From positions 68,504,935 to 68,568,934 of the forward strand of contig CM043950.1 in assembly GCA_014529385.2 (NCBI GenBank): DNA of 64,000 nt, in the 5' to 3' direction. The stretch comes from Adiantum capillus-veneris. Lineage: Eukaryota; Streptophyta; Polypodiopsida; Polypodiales; Pteridaceae. Under the pieces are notes generated by a model that ran no database searches, had not been told where the DNA came from, and saw only the letters and a program-made list of their open reading frames with translations. Below, piece after piece: positions 1-10,979 of the stretch. Both the position numbers and the translations under genes were made by a program. Positions within the stretch are counted from its first letter, which is position 1. Each line of letters starts with the position of its first letter.

Positions 1-450
1 CTTCTTCTCAACACCGGGATTGCACATGACAATCCCAGATATGCGCTCATCATCTATGGTTCGCCATAGCGTGTCCCGGGCTTTATCAAATCCGTCTAGC
101 CACTCTCCAATGTACACTAGGGACTCTGATACCAACCAACCTTCTGCCATGCTACCCTCTGGACGTGCCTTTTGACGCACATATCCCTTAAGCGTTTACA
201 TGAAACGTTCTAAGAAGAACATCCATCTGGAATGAACTGTGCCAGCTATTTCCACCTCATCAACTATGTGAACAAGAAGATGCACCTGAATGGTTAGCAT
301 GGTAGTAGGAAAATGTTTCTCAAACATGCACACAAGCTCCGCAGCATTTAGTTTGGCGAATGGTATGGAGTCTACGTTGATCTCCTTTTGTGAGATCCAT
401 TGCACCAGCTTTGCAAGTTTGTAGATTGTGTTACGGATGTCGAGAGACAA
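1..450 (-). CDS. CACTA transposase, DUF4218 region, with an in-frame stop
   Basis: The stretch reads from 450 leftwards with MSLDIRNTIYKLAKLVQWISQKEI, LVCMFEKHFPTTMLTIQVHLLVH and SRWMFFLERFM, the DUF4218 pattern that follows Transposase_21 in plant CACTA transposases. The same frame continues after a TAA at 196-198 with GYVRQKARPEGSMAEGWLV, the usual end of the domain, down to position 1. Copy 2 (near 51930) has a sense codon at that place, so the stop is a defect of this copy. The DUF4216 part and the second CACTA gene lie outside the window. Confidence 0.82.
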
Positions 451-529
451 ACATCCCTCAATGGCAACCGGTAAAATAAACTGTAAAGTATGTTAAAGTC
501 CACATTTTATGCAATGATATTAAAGTCCA

Positions 530-1162
530 CTATGAACGTACCTGACACATTTTATGCCAATCGTGTGACTTCAAACCGGTAAGCTTTCCTTCTTTAGTAA
601 AACACGTTCGGAGCGAGTGCATTACGCCAGTGGGGGTCCGCAAAGATCGAATGGTCTCCTTTACTTTGCGTTCTTGGGCTCCTGTGAAAATCCATGGTGC
701 TTTAGGGAGTTTTATCGATCCATCAGACGCTGTTTGCGGCCAATATTTCTCCATACGATCCACATTTCTAAGGTCAACTCTGGCTCCCAAAGTATCTTTC
801 TTGCCGGTCAGATGTTCCCATAGTAGATTACCCACATTCTTGAATATGTGCATTGGATCGAGCAAGTGATTGATCATGAGTCGGGGCCAGTATGGTAACT
901 CGTACCATAGAGATAGTCTCTTCATCCCTGGAGGCAATCCGTCATCGCACATCTCCTTCTGCTCTAACCATGCTTGTGCAGACATCCTTGGTGTCTCTCT
1001 TCCCAAAAAACTGTCGCGTAACACATGATTCTCTGGAAGATACGCTTGATGACCTTTGTAGATTTGCTTCTTCAGTGAGGGCGCCCTACGTGCATTCAGT
1101 CTAGGTCCACATGTGACACATGCTCTGTATCCGCTTGTTTGAAGCCCTGCATGTATACACAT
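530..1162 (-). CDS. CACTA transposase, Transposase_21 core, C-terminal half
   Basis: A 210-codon stretch begins AGLQTSGYRACVTCGPRLNARR, matching the zinc-binding-like segment of Transposase_21. It continues HQAYLPENHVLR, then LLDPMHIFKNVGNLLWEHL, the conserved D-x-MH-x-x-KN motif that carries a catalytic aspartate, and ends GLKSHDWHKMCQ, which in the family leads into DUF4218. The piece is separated from the preceding block by a short non-coding gap (1163-1194), probably an intron. Copy 2 has the equivalent sequence at 52263-52661 plus 61992-62300, where a Gypsy element split it. Confidence 0.88.
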   Translation of the reverse strand: MCIHAGLQTSGYRACVTCGPRLNARRAPSLKKQIYKGHQAYLPENHVLRDSFLGRETPRMSAQAWLEQKEMCDDGLPPGMKRLSLWYELPYWPRLMINHLLDPMHIFKNVGNLLWEHLTGKKDTLGARVDLRNVDRMEKYWPQTASDGSIKLPKAPWIFTGAQERKVKETIRSLRTPTGVMHSLRTCFTKEGKLTGLKSHDWHKMCQVRS

Positions 1163-1194
1163 GATAATAGATCAACTATGGGAAAAAAAAAGAT

Positions 1195-1965
1195 TTACAG
1201 TGTCTGTAGATCACTTGAGCATTCTGTTAGCCCGGGATAGTCATGCATGGTCCACATTAGAATGCCTCTGATCAAAGCATTCCGTCGTCTTGTGTGTCGG
1301 CTCATATCCACCACCTCTATGCCAATCCACAATTGTTGTAGCTCTTCCAATAGTGCACGAAGATACACATCCATATTCTCCACTTTATATCGCCCTGGCA
1401 CAATCAAGCTTAGCCATAGGTGCCCCTTCTTTGTAGTCAACCACGGGGGAATTTTGTAGTTGACGATGACAACGGGCCATACACTGTAAGATGTTGATCT
1501 TTGACCAAATGGATTTACGCCATCCATAGCCAGGTCTAAGCGCAAATTTCGAGCTTCCCTGGCAAAATCCGACCATGTTCCATCTATATGTTTCCAGGCT
1601 GCGCAATCTGCAGGAATTCGTAGCACACCATCCGAAGATTTATTCTCCTCATGCCATGATGCTAGGGCGGCCATGGACTTACATTCAAAGAAATGCTTGA
1701 TGCGAGGAAGCAGAGGAAAATGTCGCAAAACCTTTTGTGGAATTTTTGTCCCGTGGAGATCTACTCGATATCTTTCGGAATCACATTTCGGACACTTCTC
1801 CATGTCTATGTATTCCCCTCTGAAAAGAATGCAGTCATTAGGACAAGCGTGGATAGAATTGTAATCCATCCCCAAGTTTTGCAAAATCTTTCTTGCTTCA
1901 TCTCGGGAATCTGGCATCACATTGTCAGCTGGTAGTATGTGCTCTTTAAGCAATCTACACAACAT
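1195..1965 (-). CDS. CACTA transposase, Transposase_21 (tnp2) core, N-terminal half
   Basis: This 256-codon block reads LLKEHILPADN at its start, then HACPNDCILFRGEY and CPKCDSERYR, the two Cys-rich motifs typical of plant Transposase_21 proteins. A segment rich in KHFFECKSM and WHEENKSSDGVLRIPADCAAWK follows, then LAMDGVNPFG and YSVWPVVIVNYKIPPW, which are highly recognisable signature strings of this family. The D of AMDG is a probable catalytic acid of the RNase H-like fold. The block continues in the 530-1162 exon. A close homologue lies at 63078-63800. Confidence 0.9.
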   Translation of the reverse strand: MLCRLLKEHILPADNVMPDSRDEARKILQNLGMDYNSIHACPNDCILFRGEYIDMEKCPKCDSERYRVDLHGTKIPQKVLRHFPLLPRIKHFFECKSMAALASWHEENKSSDGVLRIPADCAAWKHIDGTWSDFAREARNLRLDLAMDGVNPFGQRSTSYSVWPVVIVNYKIPPWLTTKKGHLWLSLIVPGRYKVENMDVYLRALLEELQQLWIGIEVVDMSRHTRRRNALIRGILMWTMHDYPGLTECSSDLQTL

Positions 1966-2046
1966 AAAAATACGATACAGTCGTGTAAAAATCTATCAGA
2001 TCATTATACATTTAGAGTTTTATTAAAGTAAACTAATTGTAATAGA

Positions 2047-2583
2047 TCACCTGAAAAGCGTTGTGACGCTAGTGTCACTCCATCCAAACTTTGCCTGCAT
2101 GTTGAGAAGAACCAGGAGTGCTTTCAATCTAGACATACGTGCTCCATTATACAATGGCGTATCGGCTTCACTTTTCATATCATCATAGATAAGCCTTTCT
2201 GAATCCATGATCGTCTCGATCATTTCATCAATCTCGGGCTCAAACATTGCCTCGTTGGGAATGTGCTCTGCATGATCATCCCCCGAGATGTCAGGGGCTA
2301 CATCTTGTGGCCTCACATATGCTGCTTGACCAAAGCGCCTGCGAACACGTCTATTGGGTTGCAAGATTGCTCCTTGTTGGCCAGCGTCAGAGTCCGACGA
2401 GTTATAATTGGCAACAACTCGATCTATAATAGATAGATTGAACTCCCCAAATTCGCGAACGTGCTGCAAAGAAACATGTCTTGTCCGTCGCACAGCATGC
2501 TTGCATTGATTACAAGGACATAAGACCCTCGTTGAGAGATAGGTGTTTCGGTTGGACGGTCCCACATCCTCGTCACTACTCAT
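2047..2583 (-). CDS. CACTA transposase (TNPD-type), first exon, Transpos_assoc-like
   Basis: A 178-codon open stretch starts with ATG at 2583. The N-terminal part has a Cys-rich patch (residues about 20-30, CPCNQCKH) followed by a basic and hydrophobic segment, as in the transposase-associated domain that begins plant CACTA TNPD proteins. The second half is acidic and ends FGWSDTSVTTLFR, which normally precedes the LLKEHILP motif. That motif opens the next block at about 1960, so 1966-2046 is probably an intron. The same exon begins to appear at 63893-64000 in copy 2. Its role would be DNA binding by the transposase. The domain assignment is from memory of the family. Confidence 0.8.
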   Translation of the reverse strand: MSSDEDVGPSNRNTYLSTRVLCPCNQCKHAVRRTRHVSLQHVREFGEFNLSIIDRVVANYNSSDSDAGQQGAILQPNRRVRRRFGQAAYVRPQDVAPDISGDDHAEHIPNEAMFEPEIDEMIETIMDSERLIYDDMKSEADTPLYNGARMSRLKALLVLLNMQAKFGWSDTSVTTLFR

Positions 2584-2645
2584 AATGAGGATAAAAATCT
2601 TATAACCTGGACAACAAATTTAATATTCTATTGGCATACTTCGTC

Positions 2646-2646
<1 letters not shown>

Positions 2647-2741
<95 letters not shown>
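2647..2741. repeat. (CT)n microsatellite
   Basis: An uninterrupted CT dinucleotide tract of about 95 bp sits just upstream of the first CACTA transposase exon. On the transposon's coding strand it is (GA)n in the probable 5' leader or promoter. Long open frames across it are only repeat translations. Confidence 0.95.
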
Positions 2742-2743
<2 letters not shown>

Positions 2744-3172
2744 CTCACATTCTCTAGTCATGTCCAATCCCCGCACACCTCGGTCTAGAGGTGCACGGAG
2801 ATCAGAACCACCGGGTTATAATCTCGTCTTTATTGGTCAATACCTATATTTGTGGGTACAAGAATCTATAGACCCACGTCTACATGATACTGCATGTAGT
2901 GGACAAAACCCCTTTGCCTCTTCTCTAGCTGTAGCACTTCACAGCATCTTAACATCTTTTCACAGTATATCTTTTCACTGTTCGTCTAACTCTAAACCCT
3001 AAACCGTAAGTAATTCTTGCGTGGACTCGATCTAACGTAAATAAGCATAAATCTAAATAAACGTAAATCTAACTAAAAATAAACCTAAATCTAATTTAAC
3101 GTAAGTCTACATCTAACCTAATCTTTAACGTCTTTTGGGATAGTTTCCTACGACGTTAAAACTCTCTTCTTC

Positions 3173-3174
<2 letters not shown>

Positions 3175-3257
<83 letters not shown>
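3175..3257. repeat. (GT)n microsatellite
   Basis: About 83 bp of uninterrupted GT, directly after the first copy of the flanking repeat. The second copy at 3920 carries only a short GT tract, so this one has expanded. Confidence 0.95.
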
Positions 3258-3262
<5 letters not shown>

Positions 3263-3404
3263 ACCTAAATAAACCTAAGTCTAATCTAATATAACATAAA
3301 TCTAAATCTAACGTAAATTATGTTATATTAAAAACAAAGAACTAAACTAACAGGGATTATAAGAACCTTAAAACTGATTTAATACATAATTTTTCACATA
3401 ACTC

Positions 3405-3757
3405 GGCAAGAGTTGGCATTCTCATCACTAAAGATGTGAGAGTTAACTTCCGGCGGTGACGTTGCCTCATCTCCATCCACATCTGACGACAGCAATTGGC
3501 CCTTTGGACCGTTCTTGCTCTTGTTACTAACTTTGAAGTTGTTGTTGAATGACTAGAGGTTGTCTAGATGGTCATTGTCGGGGATGTAGTGACTCTTGCC
3601 GCCCTGAAGATCCACCTTCTTCCCTATCTTCTGAAGACATTTCACCAGTACTTTTGGATCGACGGAGCCCACCATAAGTGAAGGCAGCAATACCCTATAT
3701 TCCATTGAGGGCTTTCTTCACCCGCTTCATGCAGGCATCGCAGTCTATGGAGACCTA
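3405..3757 (-). pseudogene. Captured HMA-domain (HIPP-type) host gene fragment inside CACTA copy 1
   Basis: Read leftwards from 3755, the minus strand gives VSIDCDACMKRVKKALNGI, the first half of a heavy-metal-associated domain with its CxxC metal-binding motif. After a stop and a frame change it continues GSVDPKVLVKCLQKIGKKVDL, which is the second half, then GGKSHYIPDNDHLDNL and a polar tail ending NANSCRVM. HMA-isoprenylated plant proteins have this order: HMA domain, then a low-complexity tail. Sequence on the 5' side reads AG just before the HMA segment, as at a splice acceptor. The fragment has one frameshift and two internal stops. It lies between two copies of a roughly 150-bp direct repeat and runs in the same direction as the transposase. 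No complete isoprenylation motif is visible. Confidence 0.72.
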
Positions 3758-4126
3758 AATCTAATCTAATATAACGTAAATCTAAATCTAGCGTAAATAA
3801 ACGTAAATCTAACTAAAAATAAACCTAAATCTAATCTAATTTAACGTAAGTCTACATCTAACTTAATCTTTAACGTCTTTTAGGATAGTTTCTTACGACG
3901 TTATAACTCTCTTCTTCTTGTGTGTGTGCACGTGTGTGGATGTGTGTGCCAATAAAAAGAGATAAATGGTATAACCTTTCTATCACCCATGCCAAGTATG
4001 ATAGATTGGTTATGCCATTTCCCTCTTGAATAATAGGTCTTGAGTTCAACTCCTCGTCGGCTAGATCTTTAGGTCTTTTAATTTTAATTAGTTTCCTACA
4101 ACGTTAAATTAGTTTCTCTCTCTTTC

Positions 4127-4344
4127 TCTCTCAATGTGTGTGCGTTTTTTTGTTTATGCATGTTTTCTCTCTCTTTTCCTCTCTCAATGTGTGCGTTTTT
4201 TGTTTATGCATGTTCTCTCTCTCTTTTCCTCTCTCAATGTGTGCGTTTTTTGTTTATGCATGCTCTCTCTCTCTTTTCCTCTCTCAATGTGTGTGTGCAT
4301 TCTTTGTTTATGTATGTGTGTGTGCGTTTTTGTTTATGTTTGTA

Positions 4345-4396
<52 letters not shown>

Positions 4397-4398
4397 CA

Positions 4399-4438
<40 letters not shown>

Positions 4439-4516
4439 GAGAGAGAAAGAGGGGAAGGGAACATGAGAGTGAGGAGAGGGAAGGAGCATACCTAGCTCTC
4501 CTTCCTCTCCTCGTGT

Positions 4517-4566
<50 letters not shown>

Positions 4567-4568
4567 AG

Positions 4569-4605
<37 letters not shown>

Positions 4606-4610
4606 CGTTA
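4127..4610. repeat. 50-bp minisatellite followed by CA/GT/GA microsatellites
   Basis: From 4127 to about 4300 a unit (CTCTCAATGTGTGCG, TTTTTTGTTTATGCATG, CTCTCTCTCTTTTC) repeats about four times with a 50-54 bp period. Then come CT, CA (about 4359-4391), GT (4400-4421), GA (4422-4440), a second GT tract (about 4518-4564) and GA (about 4573-4600). All are inside the 5' region of CACTA copy 1. Confidence 0.9.
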
Positions 4611-4689
4611 CCTGCTCCTTGCTTGAGGGCGCCGAAAAACTCAGATCTGAGATCTGAGTTTTTGGGCGCTCTCTGTTATTTTTTTAGCC

Positions 4690-4826
4690 CAGCCGACGTC
4701 GCTATGAGCGTCGCTGTGAGCATCGCAAATTTACAAGTAAATTTGCGACGCTCATAGCAACGCCGGGATTATTTTTTTTGAGCGTCGCTGTGTGAGCGTC
4801 GCTAATATGAATAACCTCTTGTAGTG
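4690..4826 (-). repeat. CACTA 5' terminus and subterminal repeats
   Basis: Several copies of GAGCGTCGCT or its complement AGCGACGCTC occur here, two of them arranged as an inverted pair around ATTTACAAGTAAAT (4727-4756). The outermost bases on the minus strand are CACTACAAGAGG. Such motifs are the binding sites of the TNPA-type protein in En/Spm, by analogy only. Confidence 0.82.
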
Positions 4827-7603
4827 TCGTTTTGCCTAGAAAGTTCAATGCGGGTGACCTTGGCCAAAAATAGCAAGTTTTGAGTGCAGGTTTCCAAATT
4901 TAGACTTATCCAAATGTTATGGATGTGGATGAAGAACGAGAGGATGGTGCAATAGATTTTGCTACAAGTGATGATGAAATCGACATGTATGTGGACTTAA
5001 ATGAAGATTGAAACTGTTGCAAAAAGATATGTGTGGCACATGCCGGAGGATGTGCAGGTTTAGAGGGGGTGGATGTCGTGCCGTGGCACATGCATAATGT
5101 GAAAATAAAAATATCTACCTCACTCTTAATGTTTTTGATGTGTGGCACCAAATGCTACAATATACATAGTGTGATTTATGCGAAAACGGATGCCATGGTT
5201 GCAGGCGTGTACATACCTTCTCGGACTGGCAAGGCCAGATACGTGGCATCGTTGCATGTTTTAACACATTAAAAGCATGCTTAATTTGCTTTAGGAATGT
5301 ACAAATGTCAAGTGTTTTGAAGTGGCACGCTCCTTTTGCCTAGAAAGTTCAATGTCGATGATCTTGACCAAAAATAGTAGGTTTTGTGTGCAAGCATAAA
5401 AGACATGTTCTTACCAAGTGGAAAATGAGGTTCAACATGAAATTTGAGCCCAATGGGATTTTACACAAATTTAGGGATTTTTCCCAACTCAGTTGGGCAT
5501 TTTACGGACAAAAAAGTGCATTTTCAACAAAAAAAAATAGCCATAAAGTGGTCAAAAATAGCCAAAAATGGCTCAAAATGCCACATCAATGATGTTTCTG
5601 CCATTGTTCAATCTAAGGAGGAAGGTTTAGATCCAAGAATGAGCTCGTTTGGGCATATGGGCAAGGAGATACAACCATTACAATCTAGGGTGCTAGTATA
5701 GTCCCATGCTGCTTCCACTACATGTTTGAGGCTGTGAGACCTCCAATTAGGGTTTCCCCTCCCCAAATAACTACTTGGGCTTCTCCAATGAAGTATTGAA
5801 GCTTCCTTGAAATGGTCACAGAGAGGAATCAAAGTGTCATTTTAGGGTTTTTAACAGGTCAAAAGAGCACTGCATCTGTGCAATTGGGAGTGAGGCTACA
5901 CCTAATCTTCACACACACAAGAGTTTTGAGTTAACCTTGGTTCTTTTTCAAAGTGGAGCTTTCATGGATGGAGTTTTGTTCTCTCTTAGTGTATTTTTAG
6001 CTTCAAATCATCTACACCTTGCTTTGATTTTTCTATGAATCCTCACAATCAGAGGACCGACGCTTTCCTAGCCGCACTGCGCACTTCATGACAACGTCTA
6101 GATTCCAAGAATGAATTCGACCAGTTGAAAAAAATTTGGCTCTTGAGAAGAGATGTAAGGTAGAGGGGGTAGTGACTATCATAAAGCAAGTTGTCCATAA
6201 GATACATTTTATAGGATTAACATCCACGGATGTTCAGAAGTACAAAAACGTTAGGGATGTGATTAAAAAAATGTGGAGATAGAAGAGCAAAGAAAGCAAG
6301 ATTCTTATACAGGAATCATGTGCTTGAAGATACTAATGATGTATCTAAGGACTCTTTAAGAATCTAAACTCTAAACACTCTCGTGAATCATTGAGAGAAC
6401 TGCATACTAAATATGGGATTGTATTGCCCATGCACGTAGAAATTTCAGCTTCTATGCATCAGTACTATGTTGGTATTGTTTGGCATAAGGATGTGATGTC
6501 CTCACATACATAGAATGCTTTTGACTCTTTGTTGGCCGTGATTACTCCATGTATCAATTTTACAAAGGATAAACTCCATTCTGTTCTCAATAAATTGCCT
6601 AATGACGAAATCCAAGACTTTGTGGTCAATCAAAGGAGCTATTGTTGCTGCAATTTTGGCCTTAACTCAAGGCAGTGGTAGTATCTGTCATCATTGCATC
6701 ATGGACATCTCAATGTTTATTTCCATGTCTCAAACATGGTGTCATCAAGTTTCTTTAAAAGTGCTCTTTCCTAATAAAATGATTGAATGGAATACAGCAC
6801 AATGATGGGGATAATGAACAAGATTTTTGTTGAAGCTCTGCACTTAGGCTCAAAGGGAAGAGAGAGAGGAAAGGATCTTGCGTCATACCTTATTTGTGAC
6901 TTGCAAATGGAGATGGTTCGTTATGATGCTATCGTAGAACTTGTACAAAACTCACTCAATGCTTAGTGATTGCTAATCATTGCCAAAACACACACACACA
7001 CTGTCTTAGGGTGTGGGAGACCTCTCACCACAATACCCTCTTACAATGGACACAAAACTGGCAATGAAAAACACACTAAAACACTTTCTAAAATCAAGAT
7101 CAACCGATAAAAAATCAAAATACACAAGTCACCTTGAATTCACCAAACCGTATTGCACAAATGGAAGGACGAAGATTTGAACGTCGAATCACACCTTTGA
7201 TGCACCAAACCTCAATTTATTGATGATGGAGGAGCATGTACAATAGTGGTTTTGAGATTTATGGAACTCACGCTCTCTCACTTGAAATGTGTAGCTTGAA
7301 GGCTTCTCTCACACCAAGAGTGAAGCTCACAAGTGGTTGCTACACCTAAGTCTCTCCTCACGCATAGAGTGTTGGGGTGCTATGTGAGATGTTGGAGATT
7401 GTTTTACAAGAAGGAGAGGGGCCTATTTATAGGTTGGAGACCCCTCATTAAGATTATTGGAAATCCTAATTTACAGGCTAACAAATCAGGATTATGATTT
7501 TTTTGAATATCAAAACATTGTGGGCCTTCTTTGTCTGCTTGAGTCATGGGTGTGGGCTCAAAAGAGAGAATTATTGATGGTAGATAAGGTGAAAGTAAGT
7601 AAG

Positions 7604-7634
<31 letters not shown>

Positions 7635-9590
7635 TGAGAGAGTTACTTTGTACATGTCTTGAGGTGAGGTGTCTTTTATGGTTAGGTCAATGCTATTTTG
7701 TGTTAGTATGTTAGTGGTTAGTGTTAGTAATCACTAAAAAGTTAATGATATATTTACAATGGGTAGAATGGGGTGGATGGTTGGAGTAAGATGGTTGAAT
7801 GAAGTGAGCAAATCCTTGTGATGGTGAAGCTTGAAGAAGTTTTGGACTTACTTGTGTAGGTTCTCAAAATGACTATCGATCTTCTTCTTCGTCTTCTCTT
7901 CTTTGCGCCACCGCCGCCAAGGTTGATCATCGTGATGAAAATGGCAATTCCGTTGATGAGATCTTTTGATTTGCAGAGGTTAAGCATGGTACACATGCTG
8001 AATTTATGTATATATATAAGGAGTAAGATGGAATTGTACTTTGGAGATAATAGAGAGAGGCATAGAGATGGTGTATGTACATGGAGAGCTCATATGAGAG
8101 CTATGGGAGTAAGTGGGGAGGTTAATGGTGAAGAAGGCGAGAGAAACCATTGAAGGTGCAGGTTTGAGTGAGGGATTGAGAGAAATGTGTGTGTGTGTGT
8201 GGAAGTGTGGAAAGAGGTGAGAGAAGACTATGGGCTACTTGTGAGAAAAATGGGCAGACTGGGGTCCACTCAAAAAATCATATCTCACCGCTAGCAGCTC
8301 CAAAAATCATGAAAAAATTTGAGGTGATTATTCAAATTGTAGGCTACATTTTCTCTTTTGACCACCGCTCCAAATTCGAAGTGAAAATGGATATTAAAAA
8401 TCCCACCAAAAGACCTGTTTTTTCTTCACAAAAAGTCTTCAGTGGCCCCCTCCTTTGTTGAATTTGTACAATGTATCCAAGAGTGAGCCCCTCCTTTGTC
8501 ATATCATAATACAAATCATCCAAGTTTCCCTTGACACATGCATGGAGGAGGATTATTGGTGAATAAAGAAATATATAGATGGTGGGACTAGTGTATGGAC
8601 TATTCATGGACTTTAGCTCAATGAGCACATGGTGTTAGAATAATGAGTAAAAATAATAATAAAAATATGGAGGAGTTATGGATATGGAAAGATATTGGAA
8701 TCATATGATATGGTCCCTCTTTGAATTATTTTGGGTGAAAGAGGAAAAGGTATGCAAGTAAATAATATAATAAACGTGACCAATGAGTAGAAATCAATTT
8801 CTTGTTTTCACGAGGGTGAGGGTGAAAATGTGGGAGTGATTTTTATAAAGGAAAAATATAAGGTTAGAGTATGTACATATTGGCAAAAAATATACTTATG
8901 GTGTAAGAGGATGAAAGAAGGCATACACAGGTTTAATAAAACACACACCTAAGTATAAATATTTAAATAAAATACCAGAATAATTATAAAAATCTCTATA
9001 TTTAGGCCATATATATAATGCAATATTTACACAAAAATGGGCCATAATATATTTTATTTTTTTATTTTATTTATTTTTTTGACTCAACTAGCCCAGTGAC
9101 TAGCTAGATAAGGATTTTAAGAAGATATGGGAAAAGCCCCCTAACTCACACACGCCTATTTACAGTGAAATGGTAGGGATAGCCATAGTGTTTGGGTGAA
9201 TTTGGTAGGGTGAGGTAGCTTACTATGGCAATTATGGAAAGACGAAAAATGGCTATCATTATCTAGCCAAGAATCTACAGGAGGTTTCATGTGGGATTTA
9301 CAAAACTTATTGGGTAGGGATTTGCTAATGATAACATCCTTTTTTTGAAGTCTAAATATGTCAGCATTACAAGATGTTGGTCTTCTCTTGGAAATGTGTA
9401 TCTAGGCAGTTGATATGGAAGGGAAGGGCTAGATACACTAGGTACTCTCTAGGCGTGGAGAATGTATTTTGGACCTGTATTTTCCAATGAGCACCTATCA
9501 TGATTATTAATAAGAAGCCCCTTTCAATGCATAGAAAGGGTTTCACAACAATTAATCAGGTTTAGGCTTCTCAGGTCTCCTTCAAACCTT
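4827..9590. other. No recognisable gene; decayed intergenic DNA
   Basis: A roughly 65-bp segment (TTTTGCCTAGAAAGTTCAAT, then GACC(A)AAAATAG) appears at 4829 and again at 5336, so a short dispersed or duplicated element is present. Stretches at 6160-6290 and 6370-6690 have runs of coding-like frame without family signatures. At 7422-7433 the minus strand reads CCTATAAATAGG, a TATA-like site above an LTR-like leader, but I cannot find element ends. GA microsatellite at about 7605-7634. Nothing further is supportable. Confidence 0.5.
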
Positions 9591-9592
9591 TT

Positions 9593-10356
9593 TTGACTGC
9601 ACAACGTCAGTTTTGGCTAAGATTTGGCTCCAAAAATTCTTTGTATATTCTTTGTGCATGTGTCAACAATCCACAGATACCATCAACTACTAATCATTTG
9701 GATAAGTACCGAGACTGGACACTCTCAAACACGAAAGCCAATTGGGGGATTTCCTCAACATCCAAGTGTTACATGCTTTTGCTTCAGGATCATAATATGT
9801 TTGCTAGATGTAACAAATAATGGTCTACTCATTACACATTAGATTGGTGGAATAATGTCTTCTCTAAACTGTGGGCATCTTAGAAACCATTCAAGTTCAA
9901 ATTACATATGTGGAGACTCCTTATACGGGTTCATTGCCTACATCCAATATGCACAATTGAAAAGGATATGGTACCACAAAATGCTTTTGTTGTGGCTGAT
10001 GGTAGATAGTGAGAAACCTGTTTTGGGGATATAAAGATAGACTGCTGATATTAGTGGAATTGTTAATGGGGTATTAAGTGCATCAAATACATTCTCAATG
10101 GGGTATTAAGCGCACCAAATACATTCTCACATTTGGGTCGTTCTCTACTACGGATGACGCTATGCTCTTTTGCTTGTCTTCATTTACGGGATGGTTTCTT
10201 TGGTACGTCAAAAATGTGGGGATCTTTGAAGGTCAACGCCTCTTCAAAGCAAGTGTTTCCACATTATTTCTCAAAGCCAAAATGATGGAGGATGTGTCCA
10301 CTCTACCAAACAAGGAATTATATGATAAGTGTTATCTTATCCTCAGTAAGATGTAA
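9593..10356 (+). pseudogene. Possible LINE 3' remnant (zinc-binding RT region)
   Basis: Between about 9850 and 10010 a frame reads WNNVFSKLWAS, KPFKFKLHMWRLL and HCLHPICTIEK. This resembles the zf-RVT region near the C-terminus of plant LINE reverse transcriptases, in which W..W..P.K.K.F.W is followed by a Cys cluster. Around 10190-10290 another frame reads WFLWYVKNVGIFEGQRLFKAS, like the 'W.LW..RN..IFEG' motif further downstream in the same proteins. Stops and frame changes are frequent. I rate this as a weak motif match only. Confidence 0.35.
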
Positions 10357-10979
10357 CACTGATGTAGTATTATCTTTGTAAATATGAGAGAGAGAGAGAG
10401 AGAGAGGAACACACTATGTTGTTAGTGATATATATGGAGCCATGCCATATATACACATTGGTCCTCGCTATATAAGTGTACTTGGTGTGCACTATCTGCA
10501 CACTTTTGAGGTTCGACATGCATCATCTCATCTCTCTCTCCTCTCTCCTTCTCTATTGCCTATGGTTGGGTTAGACATGGTGGGTGCACCTCTTTTTTTC
10601 ATGAGCTTTCACTTACTTGAGGCAAGATAATTAGCGCTAGATCCATTGTACAATCAGAACAACAGCGATAGGAAATGAAGCTTGTCAACAAGGTGCAACA
10701 ACGCTATTAGCCATCAAGAGGGAAAATCCTAGGGCAATGGGTGTGTTGGGGAGGCCAGTACTAGATGCCAGGATTCCTTGTGTGACACTCAACATCATTT
10801 GTCCTGATACAGGTTTTTAGCTTTGAAGAAGTTATGGAGTTCGTTGTCACCTATAGTCCCATGTGAATCAAATCTTGTATTTATGAATCCAATTAAAGAT
10901 TGCGGGAGAAGGGCCATAGGGATTCCATCATGTATATGTAGGTTCCCTTGAATAGCCTACATGGTGTTTGGTAGCATTT
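10357..10979. other. No gene seen
   Basis: Holds a short GA microsatellite (about 10387-10406) and otherwise unremarkable sequence. Confidence 0.5.

Larger units (their letters stand above)
3031..3927. repeat. Direct repeat of about 150 bp flanking the captured gene fragment
   Basis: The segment 3031-3186 (TAACGTAAATAA, AACCTAAATCTAA, AACGTCTTTTGGGATAG and CTCTCTTCTTCTTGTGTG) recurs at 3785-3927 with a few substitutions. Between the two lie the long GT tract and the HMA gene fragment. A further short copy of the CTAAATCTAATCTAATATAAC motif is at 3265-3330. The arrangement looks like a segmental duplication, or two subterminal-type repeats, that bracketed the captured DNA. Confidence 0.8.
1..4826 (-). 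mobile_element. CACTA (En/Spm) DNA transposon, copy 1, 5' portion
   Basis: The right end at 4826, read on the minus strand, starts CACTACAAGAGG, the hallmark CACTA terminus. The 100-odd bases inside it repeat the motif AGCGACGCT/AGCGTCGCT in both orientations, as subterminal repeats of this class do. Minus-strand exons for the TNPD-type transposase follow at 2583 and leftwards, so 4826 is the 5' end and the 3' end lies outside the window. The same 14-bp terminus CACTACAAGAGGTT is found at 48106 in copy 2. The target-site duplication cannot be checked because the other end is missing. The roughly 2.2-kb stretch before the first exon is unusually complex: microsatellites, a direct repeat and a captured gene fragment. 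Confidence 0.9.

Noticed and set aside
2631-3002. 123-codon plus-strand frame
   Set aside because: Half is Leu-Ser translated from the CT tract; the rest has no motif and opposes the transposon.
4134-4495. Several frames of 76-119 codons in both strands
   Set aside because: Translations of GT, CA and GA repeats and of the 50-bp minisatellite.
7404-8628. Short frames and an LTR-like leader with a TATA-like site at 7422
   Set aside because: No paired LTR, primer site or coding domain could be found; kept only as a note.
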